Source: Allobosea sp. 47.2.35
Lineage (GTDB): Bacteria > Pseudomonadota > Alphaproteobacteria > Rhizobiales > Beijerinckiaceae
Reading direction: 5' to 3'
Length of the DNA stretch: 45,577 nucleotides
Assembly (NCBI RefSeq): GCF_024655635.1
Contig: NZ_JANLGI010000025.1
Span: forward strand, 1 to 45,577
The position numbers were made by a program, and so were the translations under genes. How positions within the stretch are numbered: the stretch's first letter is position 1; the number at the start of each line of letters is the position of its first letter. Under the pieces are notes generated by a model. That model had not been told where the DNA came from. It ran no database searches and saw nothing but the letters and a program-made list of their open reading frames with translations. Below are positions 33,825-42,429 of the stretch, one piece after another.

Positions 33825-34466
33825 ATGGCCGAGCTTCCCGAATGTAAGCCGTCGCGCCGCGCCGTCATGGCAAGCGGCGCCGCGACCGCCCTTGTTCTGA
33901 GCACGTCTACGCGGCGCTCACATGCGCAACCTGCCATATCGACGGAGGCCATGATCATGATGCCCGTGCGCTTCAAGGTGAACGGAGAAAGCCGGGAACT
34001 CACATTGGACCCGCGTACGACCCTGCTCGATGCGCTCAGGGAGCATCTGCATCTGACCGGCACCAAGAAGGGCTGCGACCACGGTCAATGCGGCGCGTGT
34101 ACCGTCATTGCCGGCGGCCGTCGCATCAATGCCTGCCTGAGCCTCGCGCTTCAGCATGACGGCGATGCAATCACGACCATCGAGGGGCTGGGGACGCCGG
34201 ACAAGCTCCATCCGATGCAGGCTGCCTTCGTCAAGCATGACGGCTATCAGTGTGGCTATTGCACGCCAGGGCAGGTCTGCTCGGCAGTCGCGGTCCTTGA
34301 CGAGATCGCGCGCGGCGTGCCGAGCCATGTCCAGGCGGATCTCCTGCAAAGGCCGCAGGCCAGCAATATCGAGATGCGCGAACGGATGAGCGGCAATATC
34401 TGCCGCTGCGGCGCCTATTCTAACATTGCCGAGGCCATGGCCGACGTTGCGGGAGGTCGGGGATGA
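33825..34466 (+). CDS. paoA: Aldehyde oxidoreductase, [2Fe-2S] subunit with Tat signal
   Basis: This is a 213-residue small subunit of the xanthine oxidase family. A twin-arginine signal ([17 protein letters not shown], cleavage near SHAQ) precedes a plant-type ferredoxin domain ([12 protein letters not shown]) and a second helical cluster domain (CGYCTPGQ and [11 protein letters not shown]). The order matches PaoA of Escherichia coli, which carries the export signal for the whole PaoABC complex. The ATG at 33825 has GAGGAGA upstream. It is coupled to the FAD subunit gene by an ATGA overlap. The complex oxidises aldehydes, often aromatic, to acids in the periplasm. Confidence 0.9.
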   Translation: MAELPECKPSRRAVMASGAATALVLSTSTRRSHAQPAISTEAMIMMPVRFKVNGESRELTLDPRTTLLDALREHLHLTGTKKGCDHGQCGACTVIAGGRRINACLSLALQHDGDAITTIEGLGTPDKLHPMQAAFVKHDGYQCGYCTPGQVCSAVAVLDEIARGVPSHVQADLLQRPQASNIEMRERMSGNICRCGAYSNIAEAMADVAGGRG

Positions 34467-35413
34467 AGCCCTTCACCTATGAGCGCGCGAGCAGCCCCGT
34501 CGAAGCCGCGCGGATTGTTGCCAATCGGCCCGGCGCCCGTTTTCTGGCGGGAGGGACGAACCTTCTCGACCTGATGAAGATCGAAGTGGAGACGCCGACC
34601 CATCTCGTCGACGTGCAGGATCTCGGACTCGACAGGATCGAGGAGACGCCCGAAGGCGGCCTCAGGATCGGCGCGCTGGTCAGCAATACCGACCTCGCCG
34701 CGGATGAGCGCATCCGGCGCGACTATGCGGTGCTGGCCCGCGCGATCGTGGCCGGCGCTTCCGGCCAGTTGCGCAACAAGGCCTCGACCGCGGGCAACCT
34801 TCTCCAGCGCACGCGCTGCCCGTATTTCTACGACACCAACATGGCGTGCAATAAGCGCTCGCCCGGCGCCGGCTGCGCCGCGATCGGCGGCGTGACGCGG
34901 CAGCTCGGCGTGATCGGCGTCTCCGACAAATGCATCGCGACCTTTCCCGGTGACATGCCGATTGCGATGCGCCTGCTGGATGCAGTGGTCGAGACGGTCG
35001 ACGGTGAGGGCCGGCGGCGCTCGATCCCGATCGCGGAGTTCCATCGCACCTGGGGCGATACACCCCATGTCGAGACCGCGCTCCATCCTGGGGAGCTCGT
35101 CACCGCCGTGACCTTGCCTGCGCCGCTGGGCGGCAAGCATTTCTACGAGAAAGTGCGCGACCGCGCTTCCTACGCCTTCGCACTGGTCTCGGTTGCCGCC
35201 GTGATCCAGCCCGACGGTTCGGGCCGCGTCGCGTTCGGCGGGGTGGCGTCCAAGCCCTGGCGTGTCGAGGAGGCGGAGGCGCTGATCCCGCTGGGCGCCG
35301 CCGCGGTCGTCGCCCGCGCTTTCGAGGGCGCGACGCCAACCGACGACAACGCCTTCAAGCTGCCGCTCGCCATGCGCGCGCTCGCCTTCGTTCTTTCGCA
35401 AGCCAAGAGCTGA
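34463..35413 (+). CDS. paoB: Aldehyde oxidoreductase, FAD-binding subunit
   Basis: This is a 316-residue medium subunit. The FAD-binding PCMH region shows in [13 protein letters not shown] and in [36 protein letters not shown], followed by the CO-dehydrogenase flavoprotein C-terminal domain. As in E. coli PaoB, cysteines that may bind an extra [4Fe-4S] cluster are present ([28 protein letters not shown]). It takes electrons from the iron-sulfur subunit. It overlaps paoA and is 21 bases from paoC. Confidence 0.9.
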   Translation: MKPFTYERASSPVEAARIVANRPGARFLAGGTNLLDLMKIEVETPTHLVDVQDLGLDRIEETPEGGLRIGALVSNTDLAADERIRRDYAVLARAIVAGASGQLRNKASTAGNLLQRTRCPYFYDTNMACNKRSPGAGCAAIGGVTRQLGVIGVSDKCIATFPGDMPIAMRLLDAVVETVDGEGRRRSIPIAEFHRTWGDTPHVETALHPGELVTAVTLPAPLGGKHFYEKVRDRASYAFALVSVAAVIQPDGSGRVAFGGVASKPWRVEEAEALIPLGAAAVVARAFEGATPTDDNAFKLPLAMRALAFVLSQAKS

Positions 35414-35434
35414 TCATCACGGGGCCAGACGCTG

Positions 35435-37648
35435 ATGAAATTCGCAACTCCCGCCGGCGCTAATCCGATCGACCGCATGGCGATCGTCGGTCGCGCCCAT
35501 CCCCGCATCGACGGCCCGCTCAAGACGACGGGCACTGCTCCGTACGCTTATGAGCATCAACACCTGGAATCCAAGCTTGCCTATGGCTGCATCGTCGGGG
35601 CGGCGGTGGCCAAGGGCCGCATCACCGCGATCCGCGTCCACGAGGCGCGGGATGCGCCCGGCGTGCTCGCGATCGTCACCGCGCAAGAGGCCGGCAAGCT
35701 TGGCAAGGGCAAGCGCAACACGGCCAAGCTGCTCGGAGGCCCTGAGGTGGATCATTACCACCAGGCAATCGCCGTCGTTGTCGCGGAGACCTTCGAGCAG
35801 GCGCGCCATGCGGCGGGTCTCGTCCATGTCGACTATGATCGGACCGAGGGGCGGTTCGATCTTGCCACGGCATTGGAGAAGGCGGAGCTGGCCATCGATC
35901 CAAACGCCGCGCCCGCGCCCAAGGAGAACCGCGTCGGGAATTTCGAAGAGGCTTTCGCCGCCGCTGCGGTCAAGCTCGATGCCTCCTATACGACGCCGGA
36001 TCACAGCCATGCGATGATGGAGCCCTTTGCCTCGATCGCCGCCTGGAACGGAGACGAACTCACTGTCTGGACCTCCAACCAGATGATCGACTGGGGCCGA
36101 ACCGACCTGGCCATCACCCTGGGCATCCCGAAGGAGAAGGTGCGCCTGATCTCGCCCTATGTCGGCGGCGGCTTCGGCGGCAAGCTCTTCCTGCGGGCCG
36201 ACGCGCTGCTGGCGGCGCTCGGTGCCCGTGCGGCAGGCCGCCCGGTCAAGATCGCGATGCCGCGCCCGCTAATGGCCAACAACACGACGCACCGGCCGGC
36301 GACCCGGCAGCGGATCCGCATCGGCTGCGATGCCGGCGGCACGATTACCGCGATCGGACATGAGAGCGGGTCGGGCGACCAGCCCGGCGGCAGCCCCGAG
36401 GCGGCGGTCAGCCAGACACGCCTGCTCTATGCCGGCGCCAACAGACTGACGACCCTGCGTCTAGCCGAGCTCGACCTGCCGGAAGGCAACGCCATGCGCG
36501 CGCCTGGCGAGGCGTCGGGCATGATGGCGCTGGAAATCGCGATCGACGAGATGGCGGAAAAGCTCGGCATGGATCCGGTCGCATTCCGCGTGAAGAACGA
36601 CACGCCGGTCGATCCCGAGAAGCCGCAGCGGCGTTTCTCCGAGCGCCAGCTCGTGCGCTGTCTCGAGGAAGGAGCGGAACGCTTCGGCTGGTCGCGCCGC
36701 AACCCCCGGCCGGGTCAGGTTCGCGACGGGCGCTGGCTGGTCGGCTTCGGTGTCGCAGCCGCCTTTCGCAACCATCTCGACATGCCGTCGGGCGCCCGGG
36801 TCCGGCTCGGCCGCGACGGGCACATCACCGTCGAGACCGACATGACCGATATCGGCACGGGCAGCTACACGATCATCGCCCAGACTGCGGCTGAGATGAT
36901 GGGTGTGCCGGTCGATGAGGTTACGGTCAGGCTTGGCGACTCCGCCTTTCCGGTATCGGCGGGATCGGGCGGCCAGTTCGGCGCCGCAAACGCGACGGCG
37001 GGTGTCTATGCGGCCTGCGTCAAGCTGCGCGACGCCGTGGCGCAGCGACTGGGGTTCAATTCTGCGGAAGCCGTCTTCGCCGATGGACGCGTCACCGGCG
37101 GCAACCGCTCCGCCGCGCTGCGCGAGGCCGCGGCGGCGGGCGAACTCGCCGGCGAGGACAAGATCGAGTTCGGCGACCTCAGCAAGACGTATCAGCTTTC
37201 CACTTTTGGTTCCCATTTTGTCGAGCTGGGCGTGGATAGCTATACGGGCATCGTCAGGCTGAGGCGGATGCTGGCGGTCTGCGCCGCCGGCCGGATCCTC
37301 AACCCGGTCTCGGCCCGCAGCCAGGTAATCGGCGCGATGACGATGGGCGCCGGCTCCGCTTTGATGGAGGAACTGGCCGTCGACAAGCGCTTCGGCTTCT
37401 TCGTCAACCACGACCTCGCCGGCTACGAGGTGCCGGTCCATGCCGACATCCCGCATCAGGAGGTGATCTTCCTCGAAGAGGCTGACGACAAGGCCAATCC
37501 GATGAAGGCCAAGGGTGTGGGCGAGCTCGGCCTCTGCGGTTTCGGCGCGGCGGTGGCGAATGCCGTGTACAACGCGACCGGCGTGCGGGTCCGGGATTAT
37601 CCGATCACCCTCGACAAGTATCTCGATCGTCTCCCTCCCGTCGATTGA
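35435..37648 (+). CDS. paoC: Aldehyde oxidoreductase, molybdenum cofactor-binding subunit
   Basis: This is a 737-residue catalytic subunit of the xanthine oxidase family. Moco-binding segments are PYVGGGFGGKLF, NAMRAPGEASGMMALE and GSGGQFGAANAT, and the catalytic Glu is in AKGVGELGLCG near the C-terminus. The length matches PaoC (~732). No signal peptide is present, as expected if it is exported folded with PaoA. The likely job is oxidation of toxic or aromatic aldehydes to acids. A PaoD/XdhC-like maturation factor gene is not in the window and must be elsewhere. Confidence 0.9.
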   Translation: MKFATPAGANPIDRMAIVGRAHPRIDGPLKTTGTAPYAYEHQHLESKLAYGCIVGAAVAKGRITAIRVHEARDAPGVLAIVTAQEAGKLGKGKRNTAKLLGGPEVDHYHQAIAVVVAETFEQARHAAGLVHVDYDRTEGRFDLATALEKAELAIDPNAAPAPKENRVGNFEEAFAAAAVKLDASYTTPDHSHAMMEPFASIAAWNGDELTVWTSNQMIDWGRTDLAITLGIPKEKVRLISPYVGGGFGGKLFLRADALLAALGARAAGRPVKIAMPRPLMANNTTHRPATRQRIRIGCDAGGTITAIGHESGSGDQPGGSPEAAVSQTRLLYAGANRLTTLRLAELDLPEGNAMRAPGEASGMMALEIAIDEMAEKLGMDPVAFRVKNDTPVDPEKPQRRFSERQLVRCLEEGAERFGWSRRNPRPGQVRDGRWLVGFGVAAAFRNHLDMPSGARVRLGRDGHITVETDMTDIGTGSYTIIAQTAAEMMGVPVDEVTVRLGDSAFPVSAGSGGQFGAANATAGVYAACVKLRDAVAQRLGFNSAEAVFADGRVTGGNRSAALREAAAAGELAGEDKIEFGDLSKTYQLSTFGSHFVELGVDSYTGIVRLRRMLAVCAAGRILNPVSARSQVIGAMTMGAGSALMEELAVDKRFGFFVNHDLAGYEVPVHADIPHQEVIFLEEADDKANPMKAKGVGELGLCGFGAAVANAVYNATGVRVRDYPITLDKYLDRLPPVD

Positions 37649-37745
37649 CGTTTTGCCACTACGACAGGAGCGAGACGCACAGATCGCGAAATCATCGCGA
37701 ACGGAAAGTCCCGGCCGGTGTGAGGCGAACAGCTACGCCTCGATA

Positions 37746-37770
37746 GTTTCATGAGGTCGGCTCATGAAAC
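37746..37770 (+). promoter_or_regulatory. Candidate LysR site 3, extended 10-bp inverted repeat
   Basis: GTTTCATGAG-N5-CTCATGAAAC is the most symmetrical of the seven ATGAR-N5-YTCAT sites. It lies about 95 bases before the carboxymuconolactone-decarboxylase-like gene and about 98 bases after paoC. Confidence 0.65.
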
Positions 37771-37865
37771 CTATCCGATCCTCCGTCTAATGCGATGCGG
37801 CCACGCTGCCTAAATTCAAATGGTCAAAAAAAGCCATGCCGCTGCGGATACGAAAGGACGTGAAA

Positions 37866-38630
37866 ATGAAGCACCTGGCCGCCGCTCTCATCACTGTAGG
37901 CCTTGGCGCCGGCCCTGCATTTGCACAGGAAAGGTCACCGATCATGCCGAATGATATTCAACGCGTCGCCCCCGCACTCGGCGCCTATACGACTGAGGGG
38001 CTATTCGGAAAGGTCTGGGCAGGAGCCGACCTCTCGGCGCGTGACCGGGGCCTCGTTACCGTGGCGATTCTCATCACCCGCAACCAGACGGCGGAACTCA
38101 AGGCCTACATCGCTCGCGCGCTTGAGGCCGGCGTCACCCCCGCGGAGATATCTGAGACGATCACGCATCTGGCTTTCTATGCCGGCTGGGGCAATGCGAT
38201 GGCTGCCGTGGCTGCCGCGGCGGACGTCTATGAGGAGCGAGGCGTGGATGCCAATGCATTGCCGAAGGCCAAGCCGGAGCCGCTGCCGCTCAACGAGGAG
38301 GCCGAGAATGCGCGCCAGAAGCAGGTTCAGGGCAATTTCGGCAGCGTTTCGCAAGGCGTCGTAGACAACACGCAGAACTTCCTGTTCCGTGACCTATGGC
38401 TGCGCCCTGATCTGAAGCCGCGCGACCGGAGCCTGATCACGGTAGTCGCGCTGATCGCCTCCAGCCAGGTGGCCCAGATTCCGTATCACCTGAATAGGGC
38501 GATGGATAACGGCCTGACACGGGAGGACGTCGGCGGCGTTTTGGCCCATGCTGCCTTCTATACGGGCTGGCCCAACGTCTTCACGGCTCTGCCGGTGGTC
38601 AAGGAGGTCCTTGAGAAGCGGACGAAATGA
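37866..38630 (+). CDS. Secreted tandem carboxymuconolactone decarboxylase (CMD)-domain protein
   Basis: This is a 254-residue protein with a Sec signal peptide (MKHLAAALITVGLGAGPAFA) and two CMD repeats: ARDRGLVTVAILITRNQTAE...THLAFYAGWGNA, and PRDRSLITVVALIASSQVAQ...AHAAFYTGWPNV. Neither repeat holds the AhpD CxxC, so it is not a peroxidase of that type. PcaC is cytoplasmic and single-domain, so it is not the pca pathway enzyme either. The ATG at 37866 has AAAGGA upstream. Such proteins commonly occur with cupin genes as here; the chemistry is unknown to me. Confidence 0.82.
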   Translation: MKHLAAALITVGLGAGPAFAQERSPIMPNDIQRVAPALGAYTTEGLFGKVWAGADLSARDRGLVTVAILITRNQTAELKAYIARALEAGVTPAEISETITHLAFYAGWGNAMAAVAAAADVYEERGVDANALPKAKPEPLPLNEEAENARQKQVQGNFGSVSQGVVDNTQNFLFRDLWLRPDLKPRDRSLITVVALIASSQVAQIPYHLNRAMDNGLTREDVGGVLAHAAFYTGWPNVFTALPVVKEVLEKRTK

Positions 38631-38651
38631 TCGGCCCTTTTTTGATCGGGA

Positions 38652-38684
38652 AGCGCCCTGACCGCGAAGCGCGGGCAGGGCGCT
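38652..38684. terminator. Strong nested hairpin, bidirectional terminator
   Basis: AGCGCCCTG pairs with CAGGGCGCT, and inside it CCGCG pairs with CGCGG around AAG. It lies between the convergent CMD and cytochrome P460 genes. A run of six T just left of it (38638-38643) suits termination of the leftward gene. Confidence 0.65.
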
Positions 38685-38687
38685 CGC

Positions 38688-39137
38688 TCATTTGGGCTCG
38701 CGCATCTGCCGGGTCGTGAAGACGAAGTCGTTGGCGGCCTGCGACTGATGGCAGGCGGCACAGCGCGAGCCGTCCTCGCTGGGGTTCGGCGATTTGTCTG
38801 GCGCAAACTCACGAAACTGCCACTGCCCAGCCCGCGAGATGCGGCCCCATTCCGCGCGCTTTTCCATCACGACGTAGCGATGGAGGCCACCGTCCCGGTG
38901 GTCTTCCATCGTGATGATCGTGCCCTCTGGAAAGGGTCGCCCCTCTCTCGCCGCCGCCAGCGCCGCGGGTGACGCGAAGAGCTCCTCGCGGATATTGCCG
39001 CGGGTGACTGTGCCGTAATGGACGTCGTTTCGATAAGCCTCCGGGAACGTCACGGCATCGTTGGTGGTTTGGGCGAAAGCGAGCGTGGCGACGATGAGCC
39101 CGCCCGCGCCGAGCCCTGCTGCGGTTCGCAATCGCAT
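38688..39137 (-). CDS. Cytochrome P460-family c-type heme protein
   Basis: This is a 149-residue secreted protein: signal peptide (MRLRTAAGLGAGGLIVATLAFA), P460 core (AYRNDVHYGTVTRGNIREEL, then FPEGTIITMEDHRDGGLHRY) and C-terminal CAACH heme-binding motif at 126-130. P460 proteins oxidise hydroxylamine or detoxify NO; the Lys that crosslinks to the heme in true P460 cannot be assigned from sequence alone. It stands alone on its strand, with a candidate LysR site 84 bases upstream. Confidence 0.82.
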   Translation of the reverse strand: MRLRTAAGLGAGGLIVATLAFAQTTNDAVTFPEAYRNDVHYGTVTRGNIREELFASPAALAAAREGRPFPEGTIITMEDHRDGGLHRYVVMEKRAEWGRISRAGQWQFREFAPDKSPNPSEDGSRCAACHQSQAANDFVFTTRQMREPK

Positions 39138-39221
39138 GGCACCTTCCTGATCCTGGATTTAGAAGGAAGACAATGGGCCCAGCGTTTGGATCCGGGTAGC
39201 GTCTCGGAGCAGAAGGCAATT

Positions 39222-39236
39222 ATGAGGGGGATTCAT
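39222..39236 (-). promoter_or_regulatory. Candidate LysR site 4 (ATGAG-N5-TTCAT)
   Basis: On the minus strand it reads ATGAA-N5-CTCATAAT, pointing to the cytochrome P460 gene, 84 bases before its start. It lies just after the end of the LysR gene. Confidence 0.6.
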
Positions 39237-39239
39237 AGG

Positions 39240-40136
39240 TCACGGCTCGCGATGGCGTAGCGCATCGACGATCAGGGAAAACGCGGGCGAGGACTGCCTC
39301 CGATGCGGGTAATAGAGGAAATATCCCGGAAAGGGCGGGCTCCATTCGTCCAGAACGATTTGCAGACGACCCGATTTGACATGGGACTCGGTCAGGCTTT
39401 GGGGGACATAGGCGATGCCGAACCCGTCGACAGCTGCTTGTACGCAGGGGTTGATGGTGTTGAAAATGAGCTGACCCTCGACACGCACGCGGATTTCGCG
39501 CCCCCTTTGTTCGAACTCCCAGGCATAGAGCCCGCCATGTGTCGGCAAGCGGAGATTGACGCAGCGGTGACGGGTGAGTTCCTGCGGGGTTTCGGGAACG
39601 CCATGCTTCTTGAAGTAGGACGGCGCACCGATCGCGACCATGCGGAAATCCGGACCGACCCTGACGGCGATCATGCCGTCCGAAACCGACTCGCCCAGTC
39701 GCACGCCGGCATCGATCTTCTCGCCAATGATGTCAGTGAGCGCGTAATCGGTGACGATTTCGACCGAGATGTCGGGATATTTCTTCAGCAGAGGCTTCAG
39801 CTTCGGCCACAGGATCGTATCGGCTGCGTAGTCGGTCGCCGTGATGCGAAACAGGCCGGCCGGACTATCTCGTGACTCGATGACGGACGCGAGCTCGTCC
39901 TCCAGTTCAACGAAATGAGGCGCCATCCGCTTCATGATGCGCTCGCCGACCGCGGTCGGAACGACCTTGCGGGTGGTCCGGGTCAAAAGTCGGACGCCGA
40001 TCCGCTCCTCCAGCCCCTTGATCGCGTGGCTGAGCGCCGATTGCGAAACGCCGATCTGCGCGGCCGCGCGCGTGAAGCTCCCTTCCCGGGCCACGGCGAC
40101 GAAGGCCAGCAGATCGTCGATATTCTCTCTCAGCAT
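39240..40136 (-). CDS. LysR-family transcriptional regulator (proposed master of the right-hand regulon)
   Basis: This is a 298-residue protein with N-terminal winged helix DDLLAFVAVAREGSFTRAAAQIGVSQSALSHAIKGLEERIG and an effector domain of the DhcR/YafC/AaeR group (GLFRITATDYAADTILWPKL). Its start lies 2 bases from an ATGAG-N5-CTCAT palindrome, as expected for autoregulation, and six more copies of that site precede neighbouring operons. It is divergent from the NAD(P)-binding gene at 40243. It belongs to a different subgroup from the LysR proteins encoded at 9777 and 25925. The inducer is unknown; reactive quinones or aldehydes are likely. Confidence 0.88.
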   Translation of the reverse strand: MLRENIDDLLAFVAVAREGSFTRAAAQIGVSQSALSHAIKGLEERIGVRLLTRTTRKVVPTAVGERIMKRMAPHFVELEDELASVIESRDSPAGLFRITATDYAADTILWPKLKPLLKKYPDISVEIVTDYALTDIIGEKIDAGVRLGESVSDGMIAVRVGPDFRMVAIGAPSYFKKHGVPETPQELTRHRCVNLRLPTHGGLYAWEFEQRGREIRVRVEGQLIFNTINPCVQAAVDGFGIAYVPQSLTESHVKSGRLQIVLDEWSPPFPGYFLYYPHRRQSSPAFSLIVDALRHREP

Positions 40137-40138
40137 TG

Positions 40139-40153
40139 ATGAGCTGCCCTCAT
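40139..40153 (+). promoter_or_regulatory. Candidate LysR site 5 (ATGAG-N5-CTCAT)
   Basis: It lies between the divergent LysR gene and the NAD(P)-binding gene, 89 bases before the latter. It would let the regulator control itself and activate its neighbour. Confidence 0.65.
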
Positions 40154-40242
40154 AGCGTCTTGAAGATTCTATGGGCTAATCGATCCGGCTTGAACAGGGC
40201 ATTCTGTCTTGCGCGAGCATTGATCACGCAGGAGGCCAAACG

Positions 40243-40878
40243 ATGAGAGTCGGAATCCTGGGCTCGGGCCTGATGGGCGGCAAGCTCGGGACGATCTGGG
40301 CGAAAGCCGGGCACGAGGTCACCTTCAGCTATGCCCGCGTTGCGGGCAAGCTCGAACGGCTCGCGCGCGAGTGCGGCGGACAGGCTGGAACCGTCGCGGA
40401 GGCAGTCCATCGCGCCGATGCCTTGCTCCTCGCGGTTCACTGGTCGCGTATCGACGACGTGCTGGAGCAGGCAGGCGATCTGGCGGGGAAGGTCGTGCTG
40501 AACTGCTGCGTCCCGCTTGATACGAGGAACCGCGATCTCGTCGTCGGCGTTACTACGTCGGGAGCCGAGGACGTGGCGCGCAGACGCCCGCATGCGCGCT
40601 GGGTCGCCGCCTTCAACACGAGCCCCAGTGAGGCTTTGTTCGATGTCTTCGCGCGGAACGGAAAGGAGCCCCGCCCACACCTTCTCCATTATGGTGACGA
40701 TGTCGAAGCGAAGAAAGTGGTTGCCGCCCTCATCGAGGATGTCGGCTACGCGCCGCTGGACGCCGGACCGCTTCGCACCGGCCGCTTCGCCGAACCATTC
40801 GCCATGGTTACGGCGGAGCTCGCCTATGCCCAGGCCGGCGGGCCCAAGCTGATCTATCGCTTCGACAGGCTCCCCTAA
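40243..40878 (+). CDS. NAD(P)-binding oxidoreductase, NADPH:F420-reductase-like
   Basis: This is a 211-residue single Rossmann-domain protein with MRVGILGSGLMGGKLGTIWAKAGHEV at the N-terminus and ADALLLAVHWSRIDDVLEQ following. It resembles the NADP oxidoreductase coenzyme F420-dependent family (COG2085). AGGAGG lies 6 bases before the ATG. Real F420 use is doubtful in this kind of organism, and the substrate is unknown. It is divergent from the LysR gene. Confidence 0.78.
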   Translation: MRVGILGSGLMGGKLGTIWAKAGHEVTFSYARVAGKLERLARECGGQAGTVAEAVHRADALLLAVHWSRIDDVLEQAGDLAGKVVLNCCVPLDTRNRDLVVGVTTSGAEDVARRRPHARWVAAFNTSPSEALFDVFARNGKEPRPHLLHYGDDVEAKKVVAALIEDVGYAPLDAGPLRTGRFAEPFAMVTAELAYAQAGGPKLIYRFDRLP

Positions 40879-40883
40879 CTTTG

Positions 40884-40898
40884 ATGAGCCGCGTTCAT
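40884..40898 (+). promoter_or_regulatory. Candidate LysR site 6 (ATGAG-N5-TTCAT)
   Basis: It is followed by AGGAG and lies 86 bases before the cupin gene at 40985, the same distance as site 5 from its gene. Confidence 0.62.
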
Positions 40899-40984
40899 AG
40901 GAGCGTGTATGCGGGGCGGGCTAATCGACCGCCGAAACAGTCCCTAAGATTTCAAAAAGGCAACGGCTCCGAAAGGAAACGACG

Positions 40985-41380
40985 ATGAAGATCACGAGAG
41001 CGGGTTCCGCGCCTTCCGCCAAGGGGCCGGCGGATTGGTTTACCGGCACGGTTCGGGTCGACCCATTGTTCAATGCCGAAGCGCCCGGGCGCACCGGGGC
41101 GGGCGCCGTAACCTTCGAGCCCGGCGCGCGGACCGCATGCCATAGCCATCCAGCGGGACAGGCTCTGATCGTCATCTCGGGTCGTGGCCGTGTGCAGCGC
41201 GAGGGCGGTCCGGTCGAGGAGATCCGGCCGGGGGACGTCGTGTGGTTTCCCGCCGGGGAGAAGCACTGGCATGGCGCCGCACCGGACGTCGCGATGTCGC
41301 ATATCGCCATTACGGAAACCGTCGACGGCAGCAATGCAACGTGGATGGAGAAGGTGACGGACGCCGAATACGGCGGGTGA
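40985..41380 (+). CDS. Small cupin-domain protein
   Basis: This is a 131-residue cytoplasmic cupin with motif 1 GARTACHSHPAGQ and motif 2 PGDVVWFPAGEKHWHG, giving a three-His metal site with Gln in place of the usual Glu. It is clearly paralogous to the proteins encoded at 30943 and 43284 (shared FxPGARTAxH and EKHWHG-like strings). GGAAA lies upstream of the ATG. It is followed by the RibD-like gene, probably co-transcribed. Confidence 0.83.
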   Translation: MKITRAGSAPSAKGPADWFTGTVRVDPLFNAEAPGRTGAGAVTFEPGARTACHSHPAGQALIVISGRGRVQREGGPVEEIRPGDVVWFPAGEKHWHGAAPDVAMSHIAITETVDGSNATWMEKVTDAEYGG

Positions 41381-41465
41381 CTGCGGGCAATGGCGCAACA
41401 GACCGACGTGCCCCGATTGGGCTTCGCCGGTCCATTTGTCTACCAGCGAACAAGACGTGATCAGG

Positions 41466-42191
41466 ATGCGGCCCAGGATTATCTGCCACATGATCGCCTC
41501 GGTCGACGGAAGGCTTACCACCGAGCGGTGGACAGCGCCGGACGGAGGACCCGCCGCCGCGCTCGTCCATAAAGCCTATGATGCCACGGCTGCGCGGCTA
41601 GGCAGCCAGGGGTGGATGGTCGGACGAACGACCATGGCCGACTATGTCGAGCGGGAGAGCGCCCCGCAGCTCCTGGACAGGCCGATCAGGCGCGCGTCCT
41701 TCGAGGGGCGCCGGAACGGCCGGAACCTAGCCGTGGTCCTGGACCCCTCCGGCAAGCTCGTGCATACCTCAGACGATCTCGACGGCGATCATGCCGTCGC
41801 GATTGTTTCGGAGCGCGTTGACGAGGTCTATCTCGAAGCACTTCGTGCAACCGGCGTTTCCTATCTCTTCTCCGGCCCGGATGGTTCGGATCTCGCTGGC
41901 GCCATGGCGACGCTTGGCGAGGTTTTCGGCGTAACGACTATCCTTCTCCAGGGCGGGGGAACCATCAACGGCGCCTTCCTGGCGGCCGGTCTGATCGACG
42001 AGTTCAGCACCCTGATTTTCCCATCGGTCGACGGTCTGGCCGGAATTCCTTCTATTGTCGATTACCGCGGCATATCGACCGACCGGCCTGCATTGGGGCA
42101 GAGTCTCCATCTAATCGGCAACGAAATGCTCGAAGGCGGTGTCGTTTGGCTGCGTCACGGAGTCAGCCACAGGGCTGGCACAACGCTGTGA
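41466..42191 (+). CDS. RibD C-terminal/dihydrofolate reductase-fold protein
   Basis: This is a 241-residue protein with the RibD_C/DHFR fold: PRIICHMIASVDGRLTTERW at the start, QGWMVGRTTMADY, and LLQGGGTINGAFLAAGLIDEFSTLIFPSVDG near the C-terminus. Stand-alone copies are NADPH-dependent reductases of unknown substrate; a riboflavin role is unlikely without other rib genes. The ATG at 41466 is preferred; the frame opens with a TTG at 41436. Confidence 0.78.
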   Translation: MRPRIICHMIASVDGRLTTERWTAPDGGPAAALVHKAYDATAARLGSQGWMVGRTTMADYVERESAPQLLDRPIRRASFEGRRNGRNLAVVLDPSGKLVHTSDDLDGDHAVAIVSERVDEVYLEALRATGVSYLFSGPDGSDLAGAMATLGEVFGVTTILLQGGGTINGAFLAAGLIDEFSTLIFPSVDGLAGIPSIVDYRGISTDRPALGQSLHLIGNEMLEGGVVWLRHGVSHRAGTTL

Positions 42192-42212
42192 CGCGGATAC
42201 TGAAGCGGCCAG

Positions 42213-42267
42213 AAAAAGGGAGCGCCCGGCGAATGGCCTCTCGCTTGAAAGCGAAGGGCGCCCTCTT
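42213..42267 (+). terminator. Candidate terminator hairpin
   Basis: An A-run and GGGAGCGCCC pair imperfectly with GGGCGCCCTCTT, and a smaller TCGCTT-GA-AAGCGA hairpin sits at 42241-42254. It lies just after the RibD-like gene and before LysR site 7. Confidence 0.45.
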
Positions 42268-42272
42268 CATTC

Positions 42273-42287
42273 ATGAGCCTCGCTCAT
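42273..42287 (+). promoter_or_regulatory. Candidate LysR site 7 (ATGAG-N5-CTCAT)
   Basis: It is extended by TC/TCA flanks and lies 142 bases before the lipoprotein gene at 42430. The downstream unit includes the tautomerase remnant and the third cupin gene. Confidence 0.6.
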
Positions 42288-42429
42288 CATTTCTAGTGTC
42301 TGTTCGCCGCTAATCCTACAGCCTGAAATGGCCCATATTCACGAAGCAAGGTCGCCGTGCCCAGCTAGCCCGACGCTGCGGCGCACCGCTATCAGGGATC
42401 CGTTCCTGTTTTTTGAGAGGAACCCGGCT

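Noticed and set aside
37866..38630. Possible pcaC (4-carboxymuconolactone decarboxylase) of the pca pathway
   Set aside because: It is secreted, has two tandem domains and lies in the redox regulon, so it is not the cytoplasmic PcaC.
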